Assembly: GCA_027257055.1 (NCBI GenBank)
Contig: JAPVLO010000122.1
Location: 3,038,001-3,102,000, forward strand
DNA: 64,000 nt
From: Cephalopachus bancanus
Taxonomy: Eukaryota; Chordata; Mammalia; Primates; Tarsiidae
Direction of reading: 5' to 3'
The notes beneath the pieces were generated by a model, which searched no databases, had not been told where the DNA came from, and was given only the letters and a program-made list of their open reading frames with translations. This document shows, piece by piece, positions 1-10,098 of the stretch (positions are counted from its first letter, which is position 1; each line of letters starts with the position of its first letter). A program made the position numbers and the translations under genes.

Positions 1-558
1 TTTCTTCAGATGGACACAAAAATTACCATTCTAACTGTCAGTGTTTCTAATTTTTGGCCTTACATATCTGAATAGCTATCGTTTCAGCATATGAATAATG
101 TCACTGTGTGTGTGTACGTGTACATATTGTGTGGGAATCAACTACTCCTGCTTTCGTTCATCTATTCTATAAATCATATTTCTCTCAGGTGTTGTGCTAG
201 TTGATTCGGTGGTAAACAAGACCGCTGTGATTCCTGTCCTCAGCTTTGCCCCTCTGTGGGATAGTCAGGAGATCACAGCACGTGGGCTAAGTGGAAGGAT
301 TGGAGAGATAGAATACTCTAGAATTGTGAAGGTGGTACCAGGACAGGCTTCCTGGAAGAGGCCAGCCGAGGGAGGGAGTGACTCATGCGGAGCTGCAGAG
401 GCAAGTGAGACCAGGACATCTAAGACGCTATATAAACCAATCATCTTTTGTGGTTGTGATGGAGACTTGGAAGTTAGTCATGTCTTTGTCCCTCAGTTTG
501 ACCTGGAGCCTCCATTTCCTCATCTGCAAAAAGAGGGTATTAAAATAGATGCTTTCAT

Positions 559-694
559 AGTCCTAGCTACTCAGGAGGCTGAGGCAGGAGGATCACTTGG
601 GCCTAGGAGTTGGAAGCTGCAGTGAGTTATGATTGCACTACTGTACTCCAGCCTGGGCGACAGAGAGAGACTATCTCCTATCTGCTAAAAAAAA
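559..694 (+). mobile_element. Alu right-arm (free monomer-like) fragment
   Basis: The sequence reads from CCTAGCTACTCAGGAGGCTGAGG to CTCCAGCCTGGGCGACAGAGAGAGACT followed by a short A run, which is the right half of an Alu in sense orientation. No left arm is present. It is older than the lineage-specific Alus further right, because it carries the general CTACTCAGGAGGC form. Confidence 0.85.
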
Positions 695-1156
695 TTCAAA
701 AAAGTCTCTTCCAACTTTAAAGTGAATATGAGAATGTGGGTTGTTCATCTTCTGTGTTTTCTGTAGTAGCTTTTTTTTTTTTTCCTTCTCTAGCCCTTTG
801 CCCACTTACTTTGGTTTGCTTTCCCTTTTGATGGTTAGTGAGAACTTAGTGAATGTACGTGATTTAGGTATTGGCCCATGAAAAACATAGTTAGCTAGCA
901 GCTACGGCGAGCGAACCGACAAAGAATGCATTCTAAAGTCAAAAAATGAGATTGTGGTAATCCTAGTCTGGCCAGTTTCCAGGCTCCATTAGAATAGGTC
1001 ATCGAGAGCAGACTGCTTCTGCTAGATGGCCTTCCATCCCCTAAAAAGAATAGAGTTGGCCTCTTAATTCTTCATTAAAAAAACTGAAAGGTCTCATCCT
1101 ACTGTCAAAAGACTTTTCCATTGCTAATATATATTGTTCCTCTGTTTAGACAACTA

Positions 1157-1320
1157 TCCTTTACCAGTGCTGCTTAAACTTTAATGTGTTTAAGAATCAC
1201 CTGGTGCTGCTATTAAAATGCAGATTCTGGCTCGTTCAGTGGGGCTGAGGCCTAAGGTTCCGGATTTCTTACAGGCTCTCAGGAGATACCGCTGTTCTAG
1301 ACACCATTTCTGAATAGCAA
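1157..1320 (+). mobile_element. MER20-like hAT-Charlie DNA transposon remnant
   Basis: The stretch starts CCAGTGCTGCTTAAACTTTA and contains AAGAATCACCTGG, TTAAAATGCAGATTCTGG and CTCTCAGGAGAT in the order expected of a MER20-type non-autonomous hAT element. The match was made by eye from memory of the consensus, so family assignment is provisional. Confidence 0.6.
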
Positions 1321-1738
1321 AGGCAGGAGGCTACTTACACATCTACTGCTGAAAGGGAGAAAGTCAGTTTAGGCCCTCAGGGAGTGTTGGATGCCTCTAG
1401 TTGCCCATAGTATTCTGTGGGTTGGTGAACTTCAGACAGAAACTGGTTGATTCTTAGTAGCTGCTGCTGAGAAGGGTTTGACTTATTCTCGAGCTCCCCC
1501 AGGTGGCCCAGTGAAAATTTAAAGCATGTTAACAGCAAAAGGAAGGAAAGCCAGCTTGATCTGACACATCACAGTTGTAAAAATGCACATTGCTAGGAAA
1601 TAAGAGGAGAAACAAAGGCAGTGGGAGAAAGTGTTGCTCTACCAGGAATTAAAATATCATAAAAGGATTCAGCATGCTAGTGGCTGGATTGTGTGTGTGC
1701 GTGCATGCATTTAATATGATTCTGTTGCTTTTATCTAG

Positions 1739-1899
1739 CAATCATGGGCACAATTGAAGCCGAAAAAGAAAGAAGAAAATCTGGGCTGTCGTCAAGGGTT
1801 CACTTTCGAAACCAAGGTTCTGAGCCCAGATATACTCGAGAACTAACTCTGAATAGACAGATGCAGAAAATGTGCATGGAGGAAACTCTCTGGCTACAG
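1739..1899 (+). CDS. ITGA6: ITGA6 exon 12 (thigh domain)
   Basis: First ITGA6 exon in the window (161 bp), acceptor AG at 1737-1738, donor GT at 1900-1901. It begins with two bases of a split codon (xCA) and then reads IMGTIEAEKERRKSGLSSRV and on to CMEETLWLQ, matching integrin alpha-6 throughout. The segment lies in the thigh domain of the laminin-binding alpha-6 ectodomain. It keeps the order and spacing of the human exon, with scattered substitutions as far as I recall the human protein. An ATG at 1744 is internal and is not a start. Exon numbering assumes the cytoplasmic exons A and B are 25 and 26. Confidence 0.95.
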
Positions 1900-2078
1900 G
1901 TAAGGGCTACAGACAGTCGCTTCTGTTTTTTAAAGAGAACAGAGGTATGTTTTGTGGTGACATTTATAGAGTTCTAAGATTTATTGTAACAACCCATTAA
2001 TCCATACAAAGTCATTGTTTTGGAGATTCCTCAATAACATCTAGACCATACTTGACTGTATGACTGTATACTTTTCAG

Positions 2079-2222
2079 GAAAATATCAGAGATAAACTGC
2101 GTCCCATTCCTATAACTGCCTCGGTAGAGATCCAAGAGCCAACCTCTCGTAGGCGAGTGAATTCACTTCCAGAAGTTCTTCCCATTCTGAATTCGAATGA
2201 AGCCAAGACCGTTCATACTGAT
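2079..2222 (+). CDS. ITGA6: ITGA6 exon 13 (thigh domain)
   Basis: 144 bp, phase 0 on both sides, acceptor CTTTTCAG and donor GTAAGT at 2223. It encodes 48 residues from ENIRDKLRPIPITASVEIQE to NEAKTVHTD, continuing the thigh domain. The RRRVNSLPEVLPILNS segment is characteristic of alpha-6. Confidence 0.95.
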
Positions 2223-3020
2223 GTAAGTCTTTCTGATTTTTGTTGTGCCAAAGTTTTGTGCCACATTATGATGCTAAACCAAATGTCTTTGAGGGTGGTA
2301 AAACTAGTGATTTGATTTAAAGACCTTTCCTTTGCATTAATACGTCTCTTAATATATGTCAAGTTTGTTTGAGAAGGCTTGTTTCTCCAATTGACAATAA
2401 ATCTAGAAACATACAAAATGCAATTTGGGACTAGAGCATATTTTTCTTCATCATTTTTGGCCACGATAACTTACTGAGAATATAATTGGCAGTTTATATT
2501 CTCATATTGTAACTGTATGTAGAGAGAAAAATGCATTGTGGATATGAAAGTATAGGAAGTAAATTGTTGATAGAATGTTAAAATCAAAGAAGGTCAAAAT
2601 TCAGCAAAGCAAAAAAGCATTATTAGCAATGAAATAGTCCTTTATAATAGTGCTAATGTAACCTAAGTCATCTTTAGAAGAAAAATATATGTATTATACT
2701 CATATGGCTATCAGATGAGATGGGGTCTGTTTGCTAGGGTTTAGGTTGACTGAGAAGCAAGATTAGCCTGGGGAACTATGACAGCTTGATACAGCATCAT
2801 GGCCTTGCTGTCAAAGGCTAATTGATAGAGGAGTGTCTGTCCACTCTGAGGGAGTGACTTATTGCTGCAGCTTTCCAGGAGTGAATACTAGCTGTCTCAC
2901 TCAGACTCAGGAGCTGATGCTTAAATCTACATTTAGTTGCTGTTATTTGCCACCAAATATAATTCCTTATATTTTTCTATGTTTTGTGTACTTTGATGTT
3001 GTTATTATTATTGTTATTAT

Positions 3021-3302
3021 TTGAGACTGAGGCTCACTCTGTCACCCAGGCTGGAATGCAGTGGCACTATCACAGCTTACCACCACCTCTTGGGCTTAGG
3101 CCATCCTTTCATCTCTCAGCCTCCTAAGTAGCTGGGACTACAAATGCACATCGTCACACCTGTCTAATTTTGTAATTGTTTTTGTAGAGACAAAGTCTCG
3201 CTACATTGCCTAGGCTGGTCTCGAACTCCTGGGCTCAAGTGATCCTCCTAACTTGGCCTCCCAAACTGCTAGGATTATAGGCATGCACCACTGCACTGGC
3301 CT
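3021..3302 (-). mobile_element. Alu, antisense, old
   Basis: The reverse complement is a full dimeric Alu without a long poly(A). The + strand runs from TTGAGACTGAGGCTCACTCTGTCACCCAGG to CACCACTGCACTGGCC. It is diverged and has the GATCCTCC...GGCCTCCCAAACTGCTAGG pattern of older Alus. Confidence 0.9.
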
Positions 3303-3459
3303 TTGATGTTATTGACATTAAATATTGTTATATTAATATTTTTGTGTATATACCCAGCTTCATAGCCATGCTAAGCATAAAAAGCAAGGAGATGGTTTTA
3401 CTAATTATTTATCAGTGTGATTGTCTAGCACCCATTAGCATTGTGCAAGTGTGCCATTT

Positions 3460-3595
3460 GCTTACCTGACCTTGAGCTCTCTGTTTCTTCATCTGTCCAG
3501 TGGGGTCTATAATAACAGTATCCTTGGAAATCTGTTCGGAGGACTAAATGAGTAAAGAAATGTAAATAATATGTTAGCTATCGTCATTATTATTG
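3460..3595 (-). mobile_element. MIR SINE, antisense fragment
   Basis: The + strand shows CCTTGAGCTCTCTGTTTCTTCATCTG, then CAGTGGGGTCTATAATAACAG and GGAGGACTAAATGAGTAAAG. This is the usual order of the reverse complement of MIR (TTTCCTCATCTGTAAAATGGGG...ATTAAATGAG). Confidence 0.75.
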
Positions 3596-3597
3596 AT

Positions 3598-3785
3598 AAT
3601 TCTTAGCAGTAGCCCTATGAAATAGGGTGGTGGCATTCTCATAGGACCTATGATGAAACGTGGACTCTAAAAGGTTAAGTGACTTGTCCAAAGCCCCACA
3701 GATAAGGAAGGAGGGCAGAGCTGGATTTGGAACCCAAATATGTGTTTCTGCAGGGTCACACTCTACTACATCACACTGCCTACAT
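3598..3785 (+). mobile_element. MIR SINE, sense fragment
   Basis: CCCTATGAAATAGGG, TGAAACGTGGACTCTAAAAGG, TTAAGTGACTTGTCCAAAG, GGCAGAGCTGGATTTGGAACCC and CACACTGCC follow the MIR consensus in order. It sits head-to-head with the antisense MIR to its left. Confidence 0.8.
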
Positions 3786-3805
3786 GCCCTGGTCAAAGTG
3801 CTCTT

Positions 3806-4110
3806 ATTTTTTTTTCTTTTTTGAGTTGGTGTCTCACTGTCACCCAGGCTGGGGTACAGTGGTATGATCACAATGATCACAACTCACAGCAACCTTGACC
3901 TCCTGGGCTTAGGTGATCCTTCCACCTCAGCATCCCTAATAGCTGGGACTACAGGCGCATGCCACCATGCCTGGCTAATTTTTTTTTCTTTGTAGAGACA
4001 AAGTTTTGCTGTGTTGCCCAAGCTGGTCTTGAACTCCTGGGCTCAAGCTGATCTCCTGCCTTGGCCTCCCAAAGTTCTGGGATTACAGGCATGAGCCACT
4101 GCGCCCAGCC
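3806..4110 (-). mobile_element. Alu, antisense, with target-site duplication
   Basis: A full antisense Alu runs from a poly(T) tract at 3807 to GCCACTGCGCCCAGCC at 4110. The flanks CAAAGTGCTCTTA (left) and CAAAGTGTTCTTA (right) are a target-site duplication with one mismatch. Confidence 0.92.
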
Positions 4111-4306
4111 AAAGTGTTCTTAAAACATCATTTTGTTAAAGGACAAAGTAGAAATTAGATGCATGGCAAAGTATGCTTGGAACTTGAATTCTGCAATGGT
4201 AATTGTCAAACAGAGAAATAAACAGTATGGAATCAGCCAGTCACCTACTTAGATGCCTTTCTGAGTCTCACATGGTATAAATGACAATGGTTTTGTTTTC
4301 CTACAG

Positions 4307-4422
4307 GTGCACTTCTTAAAAGAAGGATGTGGAGCCGACAATGTATGTAACAGCAACCTTAAACTAGAATATAAATTTTGTACCCGAGAAGGAAATCAAG
4401 ACAAATTTTCTTATTTACCAAT
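4307..4422 (+). CDS. ITGA6: ITGA6 exon 14 (thigh domain end)
   Basis: 116 bp; acceptor CCTACAG, donor GTAAGAAT at 4423. It encodes VHFLKEGCGADNVCNSNLKL and on to DKFSYLP, ending with two bases (AT) of a codon completed by the next exon. The two cysteines (GCG, NVCN) fit the conserved disulphide pair of this part of integrin alpha chains. Confidence 0.95.
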
Positions 4423-4546
4423 GTAAGAATCGCTCTGTAGCACTGGCAAAAATGATTCTGGTTTCACAGTGTCTTTTTATTAAGAGAGGTTTACTAAAAA
4501 TGTATTGAGGACTTTTTTTTTTCTTTGTTACTGTTTTTTTTAATAG

Positions 4547-4736
4547 TCAAAAAGGTGTGCCAGAACTAGTCCTAAAAGACCAGAAGGATATTGCTTTAGA
4601 AATTACAGTAACAAACAGCCCTTCCAATCCAAGAAATCCCACAAAAGATGGTGATGACGCCCATGAAGCTAAGCTCATTGCCACTTTTCCAGACACTTTG
4701 ACTTATTCTGCATATCGAGAACTGAAGGCTTTCCCT
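4547..4736 (+). CDS. ITGA6: ITGA6 exon 15 (calf-1 domain start)
   Basis: 190 bp; acceptor TTTAATAG and donor GTAAGT. The first base completes ATT (Ile), then QKGVPELVLKDQKDIALEIT and on to YRELKAFP. This is the start of the calf-1 beta-sandwich of integrin alpha-6. An ATG-initiated ORF at 4557 is in the same frame but runs on into the intron, so its start and end are not real. Confidence 0.95.
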
Positions 4737-4826
4737 GTAAGTATTTCAGAGACCACCTGGAAGGAAAAAACCCAACACTGTGGAGCAAATGAACATATTG
4801 TGACCTAGTGTGTTTTTCTGTTATAG

Positions 4827-4910
4827 GAGAAACAGTTGAGTTGTGTTGCCAACCAGAATGGCTCACAAGCAGACTGTGAACTTGGAAACCCTTTTAAAAG
4901 AAATTCCAGT
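4827..4910 (+). CDS. ITGA6: ITGA6 exon 16 (calf-1)
   Basis: 84 bp, phase 0, acceptor TTATAG, donor GTAGGTG (weaker than consensus at +4). It encodes EKQLSCVANQNGSQADCELG followed by NPFKRNSS. It contains an N-glycosylation sequon (NGS) and two cysteines of calf-1. Confidence 0.94.
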
Positions 4911-5007
4911 GTAGGTGATGCCTTCACATATTGTATTTTACTGTTTTAAATACCATTACAGTATCTATATGTGTGACCTGTGTTAACAGCTATTTGGTTT
5001 TTTTTAG

Positions 5008-5087
5008 GTTACTTTTTATTTGATTTTAAGTACAACTGAGGTCACCTTTGACACCAAAGATCTGGATATTAATCTGAAGTTGGAAAC
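5008..5087 (+). CDS. ITGA6: ITGA6 exon 17 (calf-1)
   Basis: 80 bp, acceptor TTTTTTTTAG and donor GTAAGAG. It encodes VTFYLILSTTEVTFDTKDLD followed by INLKLE and the first two bases of a Thr codon. Together with exon 16 the junction creates N-S-S followed by V-T-F. Confidence 0.94.
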
Positions 5088-5234
5088 GTAAGAGTTACCT
5101 CAACCTTTCTATTAAGAATTATCTCATGAAAACTCGGGCAATGAATTGGCCTGATCTAACTTATAAAAGAAGCATAAATGTGATGAGAAAACTGACTGTA
5201 AAATACAACCCTATTGTTTCCTTTTCATTTTCAG

Positions 5235-5312
5235 AACAAGCAATCAAGATAATTTGGCTTCAATTACAGCAAAAGCAAAAGTGGTTATTGAACTGCTTTT
5301 ATCGGTCTCAGG
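5235..5312 (+). CDS. ITGA6: ITGA6 exon 18 (calf-1 end)
   Basis: 78 bp, acceptor TTTTCAG, donor GTAAGTG. It completes a Thr codon, encodes TSNQDNLASITAKAKVVIEL then LLSVS, and ends on GG of a split Gly codon. Phase is consistent with both neighbours. Confidence 0.94.
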
Positions 5313-5399
5313 GTAAGTGTTTGTGTTTAGCATAACAAATCAATGTTTGAAAGAACCATTTACAATCCTCACTAAAGCTGGTGTTTTTTAATTTGACAG

Positions 5400-5502
5400 A
5401 GTTGCCAAACCTTCCCAGGTGTATTTTGGAGGTTCAGTTGTTGGTGAGCAAGCCATGAAATCTGAAGATGATGTGGGAAGTTTAATCGAGTATGAATTCA
5501 GG
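5400..5502 (+). CDS. ITGA6: ITGA6 exon 19 (calf-2 start)
   Basis: 103 bp, acceptor TTTGACAG, donor GTAAGTT. It completes Gly and reads VAKPSQVYFGGSVVGEQAMK to GSLIEYEFR, the beginning of the calf-2 domain of alpha-6. Confidence 0.95.
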
Positions 5503-7030
5503 GTAAGTTGGAACCACTGGTCCTTTTATTATACCAACAGCTAACATATAATAGGTATGATCTTGAGTATGTAATTTTAATAAATAAGCATTATAAGTAA
5601 GTCCTCAGTTAAAAATCAGTTTGCCAGTTTTAAGCAACGTACTGACTTAAAGTAAAACTTTTATCCTCAGAATGAAGAACAACTGTCACTCAACATGAGA
5701 TTTTGTTCAGAATCCAGTTCAGTTTGGTCTTTTTCTTACTAGAAAGTTTTCCTATGTATGTGATGTAGAGACAAAATAATATTTAATTTTTTCCCCCAAA
5801 GTCTATAAAACAAAGAAAAATCACAAAGTAATTTATATTTAGCTTTATTGTATATTACTTCCTCCATTATAAGGTCCTCTTTCTTACTGCTTGTGGTTGA
5901 GAGAGTATTAATGTTTGCTTACTTTTCACAAACCCAATTTTGTGATGGTAGATGTAGATTTGGTATATGCTGGTAAGGAAGGTTAATGATTGGCTCTGGA
6001 CCATTTTGAAGTAGGCCATCACAGTGAATCTCCGTCCAGATACATGAATATAAACACATGGTACCAAGTCTGCTCATAGCTCATATGTGAGTTTAGATCT
6101 GTGTGGTTCAAATCACATTCCTGAAAGCATAAATGACCTTTGAGGTGAAAGTCTGAAATGGCAAGAATGAGCCCACCTCTGACTCCAGCAGGATGGAGAG
6201 GCCGAATTCTCCTTTATATGTCTCTTAGCACGACAAACACAGCTGGGACAGGTAGTGGCGGTGGTTATGATCTCTATGCAGGTGTGATTGAAAAGGAAGC
6301 CTGTGGTTTCCGGTGCAGTCTCTGCACAAACAAAGAGAGTTCTTACCTACTCCATTTGGCTTCTGCTGCGGGAGGTTGTTCCATTCCCAGCTTGAACTCT
6401 CAGATTCTTGGCTGTCCTAATGGTTTTACCCAGCCTCCCCTGGAACAGAGGCAGCTTCATTTTCATGGTGGATGGGGTTTTCCCGAAGCACTGCTTTGGC
6501 ACAGGCTTTGTGCCAAGCAGGGCAGTTACAGAGTGATTCACACATGACTTTCCTTGGGTACATTGAGAACATGCTATATCTAAGCCACTGATTCTGTTGC
6601 ATACAGCAGTTGTTTGTGGATTGAATTAGCAATTGTTTCTCTTTGGTCTTTTTTGGTCCTGTTTTTATTGACAAGACTCTTTAAGTACTAATCTCTGTTT
6701 TAAATACCCTATCTGTAGTCCATTTTGAAGTCTGTGTTTTTATTGTAGGATCATGTTGACTATGTTAGCTTCTTTCTCTTGGCAATATGCGCTGCTACTT
6801 AATTTTACATTAAGATGATTACATGAAACTGCTGGGGGAGGGGGAATTGCAGGATTGGCAGTAGTGGGAATCTGCCAGGGGAGGGAGGGGCACACCTCAT
6901 CAACAAGGGTACCTTCATAATGAACATTTGTATACCTAACCCTGAATTGTACCCCACATCTTTAAAATTAAAAAAATTAAAAAATTTAAAATGAGATTAC
7001 ATGGAGATAATATGTATTATTTTCTGACAG
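5503..7030 (+). other. ITGA6: ITGA6 intron 19
   Basis: No exon is seen. A truncated L1 3' end lies at 6826-6994. The 129-codon ORF at 6158-6547 has no recognisable domain and no splice support. The rest is unique-looking intron sequence. Confidence 0.75.
6826..6994 (+). mobile_element. 5'-truncated L1 3' end
   Basis: The G-rich 3' UTR-like stretch GGGGGAGGGGGAA is followed by AATTGTACCCCACATCTTTA and an A-rich tail. It is flanked by GATTACATG at 6817-6825 and 6995-7003, a target-site duplication. The same terminal motif occurs at 19141-19442. Confidence 0.75.
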
Positions 7031-7204
7031 GTAATTAACTTAGGCAAACCTCTTAAAAACCTCGGCACAGCAACCTTGAATATTCAGTGGCCAAAAGAAA
7101 TTAGCAATGGCAAATGGTTGCTTTATTTGGTGAAAGTCGAAGCTAAAGGATTGGAAAAGATAGCTTGTGAGTCACAAAGTGAGATAAACCCCCTGAACTT
7201 AAAG
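7031..7204 (+). CDS. ITGA6: ITGA6 exon 20 (calf-2)
   Basis: 174 bp, phase 0, acceptor TTTCTGACAG, donor GTATGT. It encodes VINLGKPLKNLGTATLNIQW to SEINPLNLK, part of calf-2. The last codon is AAG (Lys). In the human protein as I remember it this residue is Thr, giving an N-L-T glycosylation sequon, so that sequon appears to be lost here. Confidence 0.95.
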
Positions 7205-7605
7205 GTATGTTGGTGTATTTGCCTACTGTCTCCACAGGTGTAAATAAGAGAAGCTAACTTTTTAGGGGGGAATCATTACTCTCCTCAGGAAACTGACATT
7301 CTAGCAGGTTGACTTTTTGTTTGGTCATCCCAATTTTTCTTTTCTAGTTGAGTAGCCGAGGCAGTGAGGCATTTTTGCTGATTAGTGGCCATTATGGCAC
7401 CTAAGGCAGAGCCATTTAGTGCTTGTTTAGGCAAGTGACATTTTCTGAAGCTTTATGATCTAGTATGGTATAGGACAAGGAGGACTGGGACATGCTCCTT
7501 GGGGTGGGCTAGTCAGTGTTCATGCCAAGTAGAACCAATCTCATTACAAAAGATATTTGCATCTTAGCAAATGACCCTGAAAGCTTTGCATTCTTATTTT
7601 TTAAA

Positions 7606-7862
7606 TGGTAAATATTTATTGAGTGCTTATTGAATCTTGGGCACTGTGCTAATAAGCATTTTGTTTGCATTTTCTGATCATTCTCTAGATAGTCTTATGA
7701 GGTATTTTTATTATCTGCGTCATTTCACAGAGCGGTACACAGATTCAGAGACTAAGTAACTTTCTCGGAGTCACTCAGCTGCCAAGGGACAGACAATGCA
7801 TTCAAGCTTACTTCTGCCTAATTTCAAATCCCATACTCTTAACCCCTCTCTATACTGTTCCA
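7606..7862 (+). mobile_element. MIR SINE, near full length
   Basis: ATATTTATTGAGTGCTTATTG, GGGCACTGTGCTAATAAGCA, TTATGAGGTA, TTTCACAGAG and ACTAAGTAACTTTCTCGGAG occur in MIR consensus order, ending with CTCTTAACCCCTCTCTATACTG. Confidence 0.85.
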
Positions 7863-8045
7863 CACTATGTAATTGGCTTTTCATTTATGATCCAGTGAAA
7901 TTAATGCTTTGTCATTGCATGTCTGCTTTTGTTTTTGTTTTTATTCTAAAGTGATTGGTTATGGTCAGTGTTCAGATGTTCAGTGTTGGTGACTTATAGC
8001 ATGATCCTCAACTCATCAACTTTAAAAAAACATTTTTTTTTTTCA

Positions 8046-8630
8046 GGCTGGGTACAGTGACTCATGCCTGTAATCCCAGCACTTTGAGAGGCCGAGGCAG
8101 AAGGATGCTTGATCCCAGGAGTTTGGGACCAGCCTGGGCAACATAGTGAGGCCATATCTCTATAAAAAATAAAAATTAAGGCTGGGCACGGTGGCTTAAG
8201 TCTGTGATCCCAGCACTTTGGGAGGCCGAGATGAGAGGATTATCTGAGGAGTTTGAGACCAGCCTGGGCAACTTGGTGAGACCTCGTCTTTACAATAAAT
8301 CAAAAAATTAGCCGGGCATGGTAGCACACGTCTGTAGTTCCAGCTACTTGGAAGGCTGAGGCCGAAGGGTCACCTGAGCCCAGCAGGTCAAGGTTGTGGT
8401 GGCTGTGAGTGTGCCACTGCACTCCAGCCTGGGCAACAGAGTGAGACTCCAACTCAAAAAAATAAAACATAAAAATAAAAATAAAAATTAGCCAGGAGTG
8501 GTAGCACACACCTGTAGCCCAGCTACTTGGGAGACTGAGGCAGAATAATCACCTGAGCCCAGGAGGCTGAGGCTGCGGTGACCTGCACTCCAACCTGAGT
8601 AACAGAGTGGACCCTGACTGAAAAAAAAAT
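8046..8630 (+). mobile_element. Outer Alu split by a second Alu
   Basis: The left arm (8046-8179, GGCTGGGTACAGTGACTCATG) is separated from its own right arm (8486-8630, TTAGCCAGGAGTGGTAGC...) by a complete younger Alu at 8180-8485 in the same orientation. The insertion is in the A-rich linker of the outer Alu. Confidence 0.88.
8180..8485 (+). mobile_element. Inner Alu inserted in the linker of another Alu
   Basis: A full dimeric Alu starts GGCTGGGCACGGTGGCTTAAG and ends in an A-rich (AAAAT)n tail. ATAAAAATTA sits on both sides as the likely target-site duplication. Confidence 0.88.
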
Positions 8631-9176
8631 TATTTTTTTTTATTATGCCCTTCCTAGTTTTTACTAGAAGGAAAATACGATTTTCAAAGTTCTTATAAGA
8701 CTTGGTTTTCAGTGTTTTCCTCTGACTTAGTTGTATAAATGATCTTTTTTTTTCTTCTTACTCTGTTCTTCACTGTTACTTATTCATTCAAAATGTGCTA
8801 TCTACTACATGTTAGGCACAGAGCTGGATGCTAGGGACATAGGAATAAGATTTGATTCCTGATCTCAGTATACTTATAGTTTGGTGAGGACACAGAAGAA
8901 CAAAAAAGGCATCCTTCTCCGAGTTTTAGAATCAGAGTAGGAAGAAATTAATGACATAAACTTAGTCCTATGAATAAATCAATAGACCTGGAGTTAGAGT
9001 GATAACAACACTTGCTGGCTTTACATGTATGTTATTTCTGTGTCTTTGGTGGCAGAAGGGTGAATATTAATTGTTGATTTTGTGAATCTGGCATTATTTG
9101 GGAGCATGTGCTCAATAGATTTGTATGATAGTGACAGGATTATGTCATTGGAACTATTGGATATAATTCTTTTCAG

Positions 9177-9275
9177 GAATCTCACAACTCAAGAAAGAAG
9201 CGGGAAATTGCCGAGAAACAGATAGATGACAGCAGAAAATTTTCTTTATTTGCTGAAAGAAAATACCAGACCCTT
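9177..9275 (+). CDS. ITGA6: ITGA6 exon 21 (calf-2, furin cleavage site)
   Basis: 99 bp, phase 0, acceptor TTTTCAG, donor GTAAGT. It encodes ESHNSRKKREIAEKQIDDSR to ERKYQTL. The RKKR furin/proprotein-convertase motif (codons at 9192-9203) precedes Glu. Cleavage here splits the alpha-6 precursor into disulphide-linked heavy and light chains. The site is intact. Confidence 0.96.
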
Positions 9276-9370
9276 GTAAGTATTTTTCAAGAGCTGTGTG
9301 ACAAAGGTTGAGGGGAGGAAGGACTTGCCCAGAACTGTGTTTTGACGACCAGTCTTCCCTTTCTCTCTAG

Positions 9371-9481
9371 AACTGTAGCGTGAACGTGAACTGTCGGAAT
9401 ATCAAGTGCCCTCTGCGAGGGCTGGACAGCAAAGCCTCTCTTGTTTTGCGCTCAAGGCTATGGAACAGCACGTTTTTAGAG
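9371..9481 (+). CDS. ITGA6: ITGA6 exon 22 (calf-2)
   Basis: 111 bp, phase 0, acceptor TCTCTCTAG, donor GTGTGG. It encodes NCSVNVNCRNIKCPLRGLDS to LWNSTFLE. It has several calf-2 cysteines and two N-glycosylation sequons (NCS, NST). The light chain begins upstream in exon 21. Confidence 0.95.
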
Positions 9482-9574
9482 GTGTGGCCCTGCCATGAGG
9501 TTGTCCCCTGGAAGTCATTTGCATCTGCCTAGGGCATTTCTCACTTCCCTAATGCATTCACTGTCTCCGCACAG

Positions 9575-9673
9575 GAATATTCCAAATTGAACTACTTGGA
9601 CATTCTTGTGCGGGCTTCCATTGATGTGACTGCTGCCACCGAAAATATCAAGCTGCCCAACGCAGGCACTCAG
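9575..9673 (+). CDS. ITGA6: ITGA6 exon 23 (calf-2 end)
   Basis: 99 bp, phase 0, acceptor CCGCACAG, donor GTGAGAG. It encodes EYSKLNYLDILVRASIDVTA to KLPNAGTQ, the last strands of calf-2 before the membrane-proximal segment. Confidence 0.95.
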
Positions 9674-9804
9674 GTGAGAGGTTCCCCGGCTTTGTTCAGA
9701 TGCAGAGCAAATCCCTCTTCCCTGTACCCAAGAGCCTGAGGTCACACTCTTTGGCACTCATTTCTCTCACAGCCCTGTTGCCCCATTAAAGAGAAAAGAC
9801 AATG

Positions 9805-10098
9805 TTTTTTTGTTGTTGTTTTTGAGTTGGAGTCTCACTCAGTCGCCCAGACTGGAGTGCAGTGTCCGCTCCCGGCCACCGCAGCCTCGACCTGCTGGGC
9901 TCCGGCGATCCTTCCGCCTCAGCCTTCCGAGTAGCTGGAACTACAGGCGCGTGCTACCACGCCCGGCTAATTTTTTGATTTTATTGTAGAGATGAGGTCT
10001 CGCCTGCCCAGGCGGGTCTCGAACCCGCGGGCTCAGGCAATCCACTCACCTCAGCCTCCCAAAGGCGCGGGATGACAGGCTGAGCCACCGAGCCCGGC
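9805..10098 (-). mobile_element. Lineage-specific Alu, antisense
   Basis: It runs from a T-rich tail to GAGCCCGGC with direct repeat GAAAAGACAATGTTT on both sides. It belongs to the type with the short left arm (GTCTCGCCTGCCCAGG, lacking the AAGTTG segment). Confidence 0.93.

Larger units (their letters stand above)
1..1738 (+). other. ITGA6: ITGA6 intron upstream of the first exon in the window
   Basis: No coding exon is seen here. The stretch ends in a pyrimidine-containing acceptor with AG at 1737-1738. It holds a reverse MIR-like piece (about 475-555), an Alu right arm (559-694), a MER20-like element (about 1157-1320) and otherwise unremarkable AT-rich sequence. The ORF at 194-625 runs through the Alu arm and has no recognisable protein content. 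Confidence 0.8.
2223..4306 (+). other. ITGA6: ITGA6 intron 13
   Basis: No exon is seen. The intron contains two antisense Alus (3021-3302, 3806-4110) and a pair of MIR elements in opposite orientation (3460-3595 and 3598-3785). The rest (about 2223-3000 and 4111-4295) shows nothing recognisable. Confidence 0.8.
7205..9176 (+). other. ITGA6: ITGA6 intron 20
   Basis: No exon is seen. It contains a sense MIR (7606-7862) and a nested Alu pair (8046-8630). The remaining sequence shows no recognisable feature. Confidence 0.8.

Noticed and set aside
194..625. 143-codon ORF
   Set aside because: It runs into an Alu arm, has no domain and lies in an ITGA6 intron.
6158..6547. 129-codon ORF in intron 19 and its antisense partners
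   Set aside because: No recognisable protein content, no splice signals in phase with ITGA6, and overlapping ORFs on the other strand.
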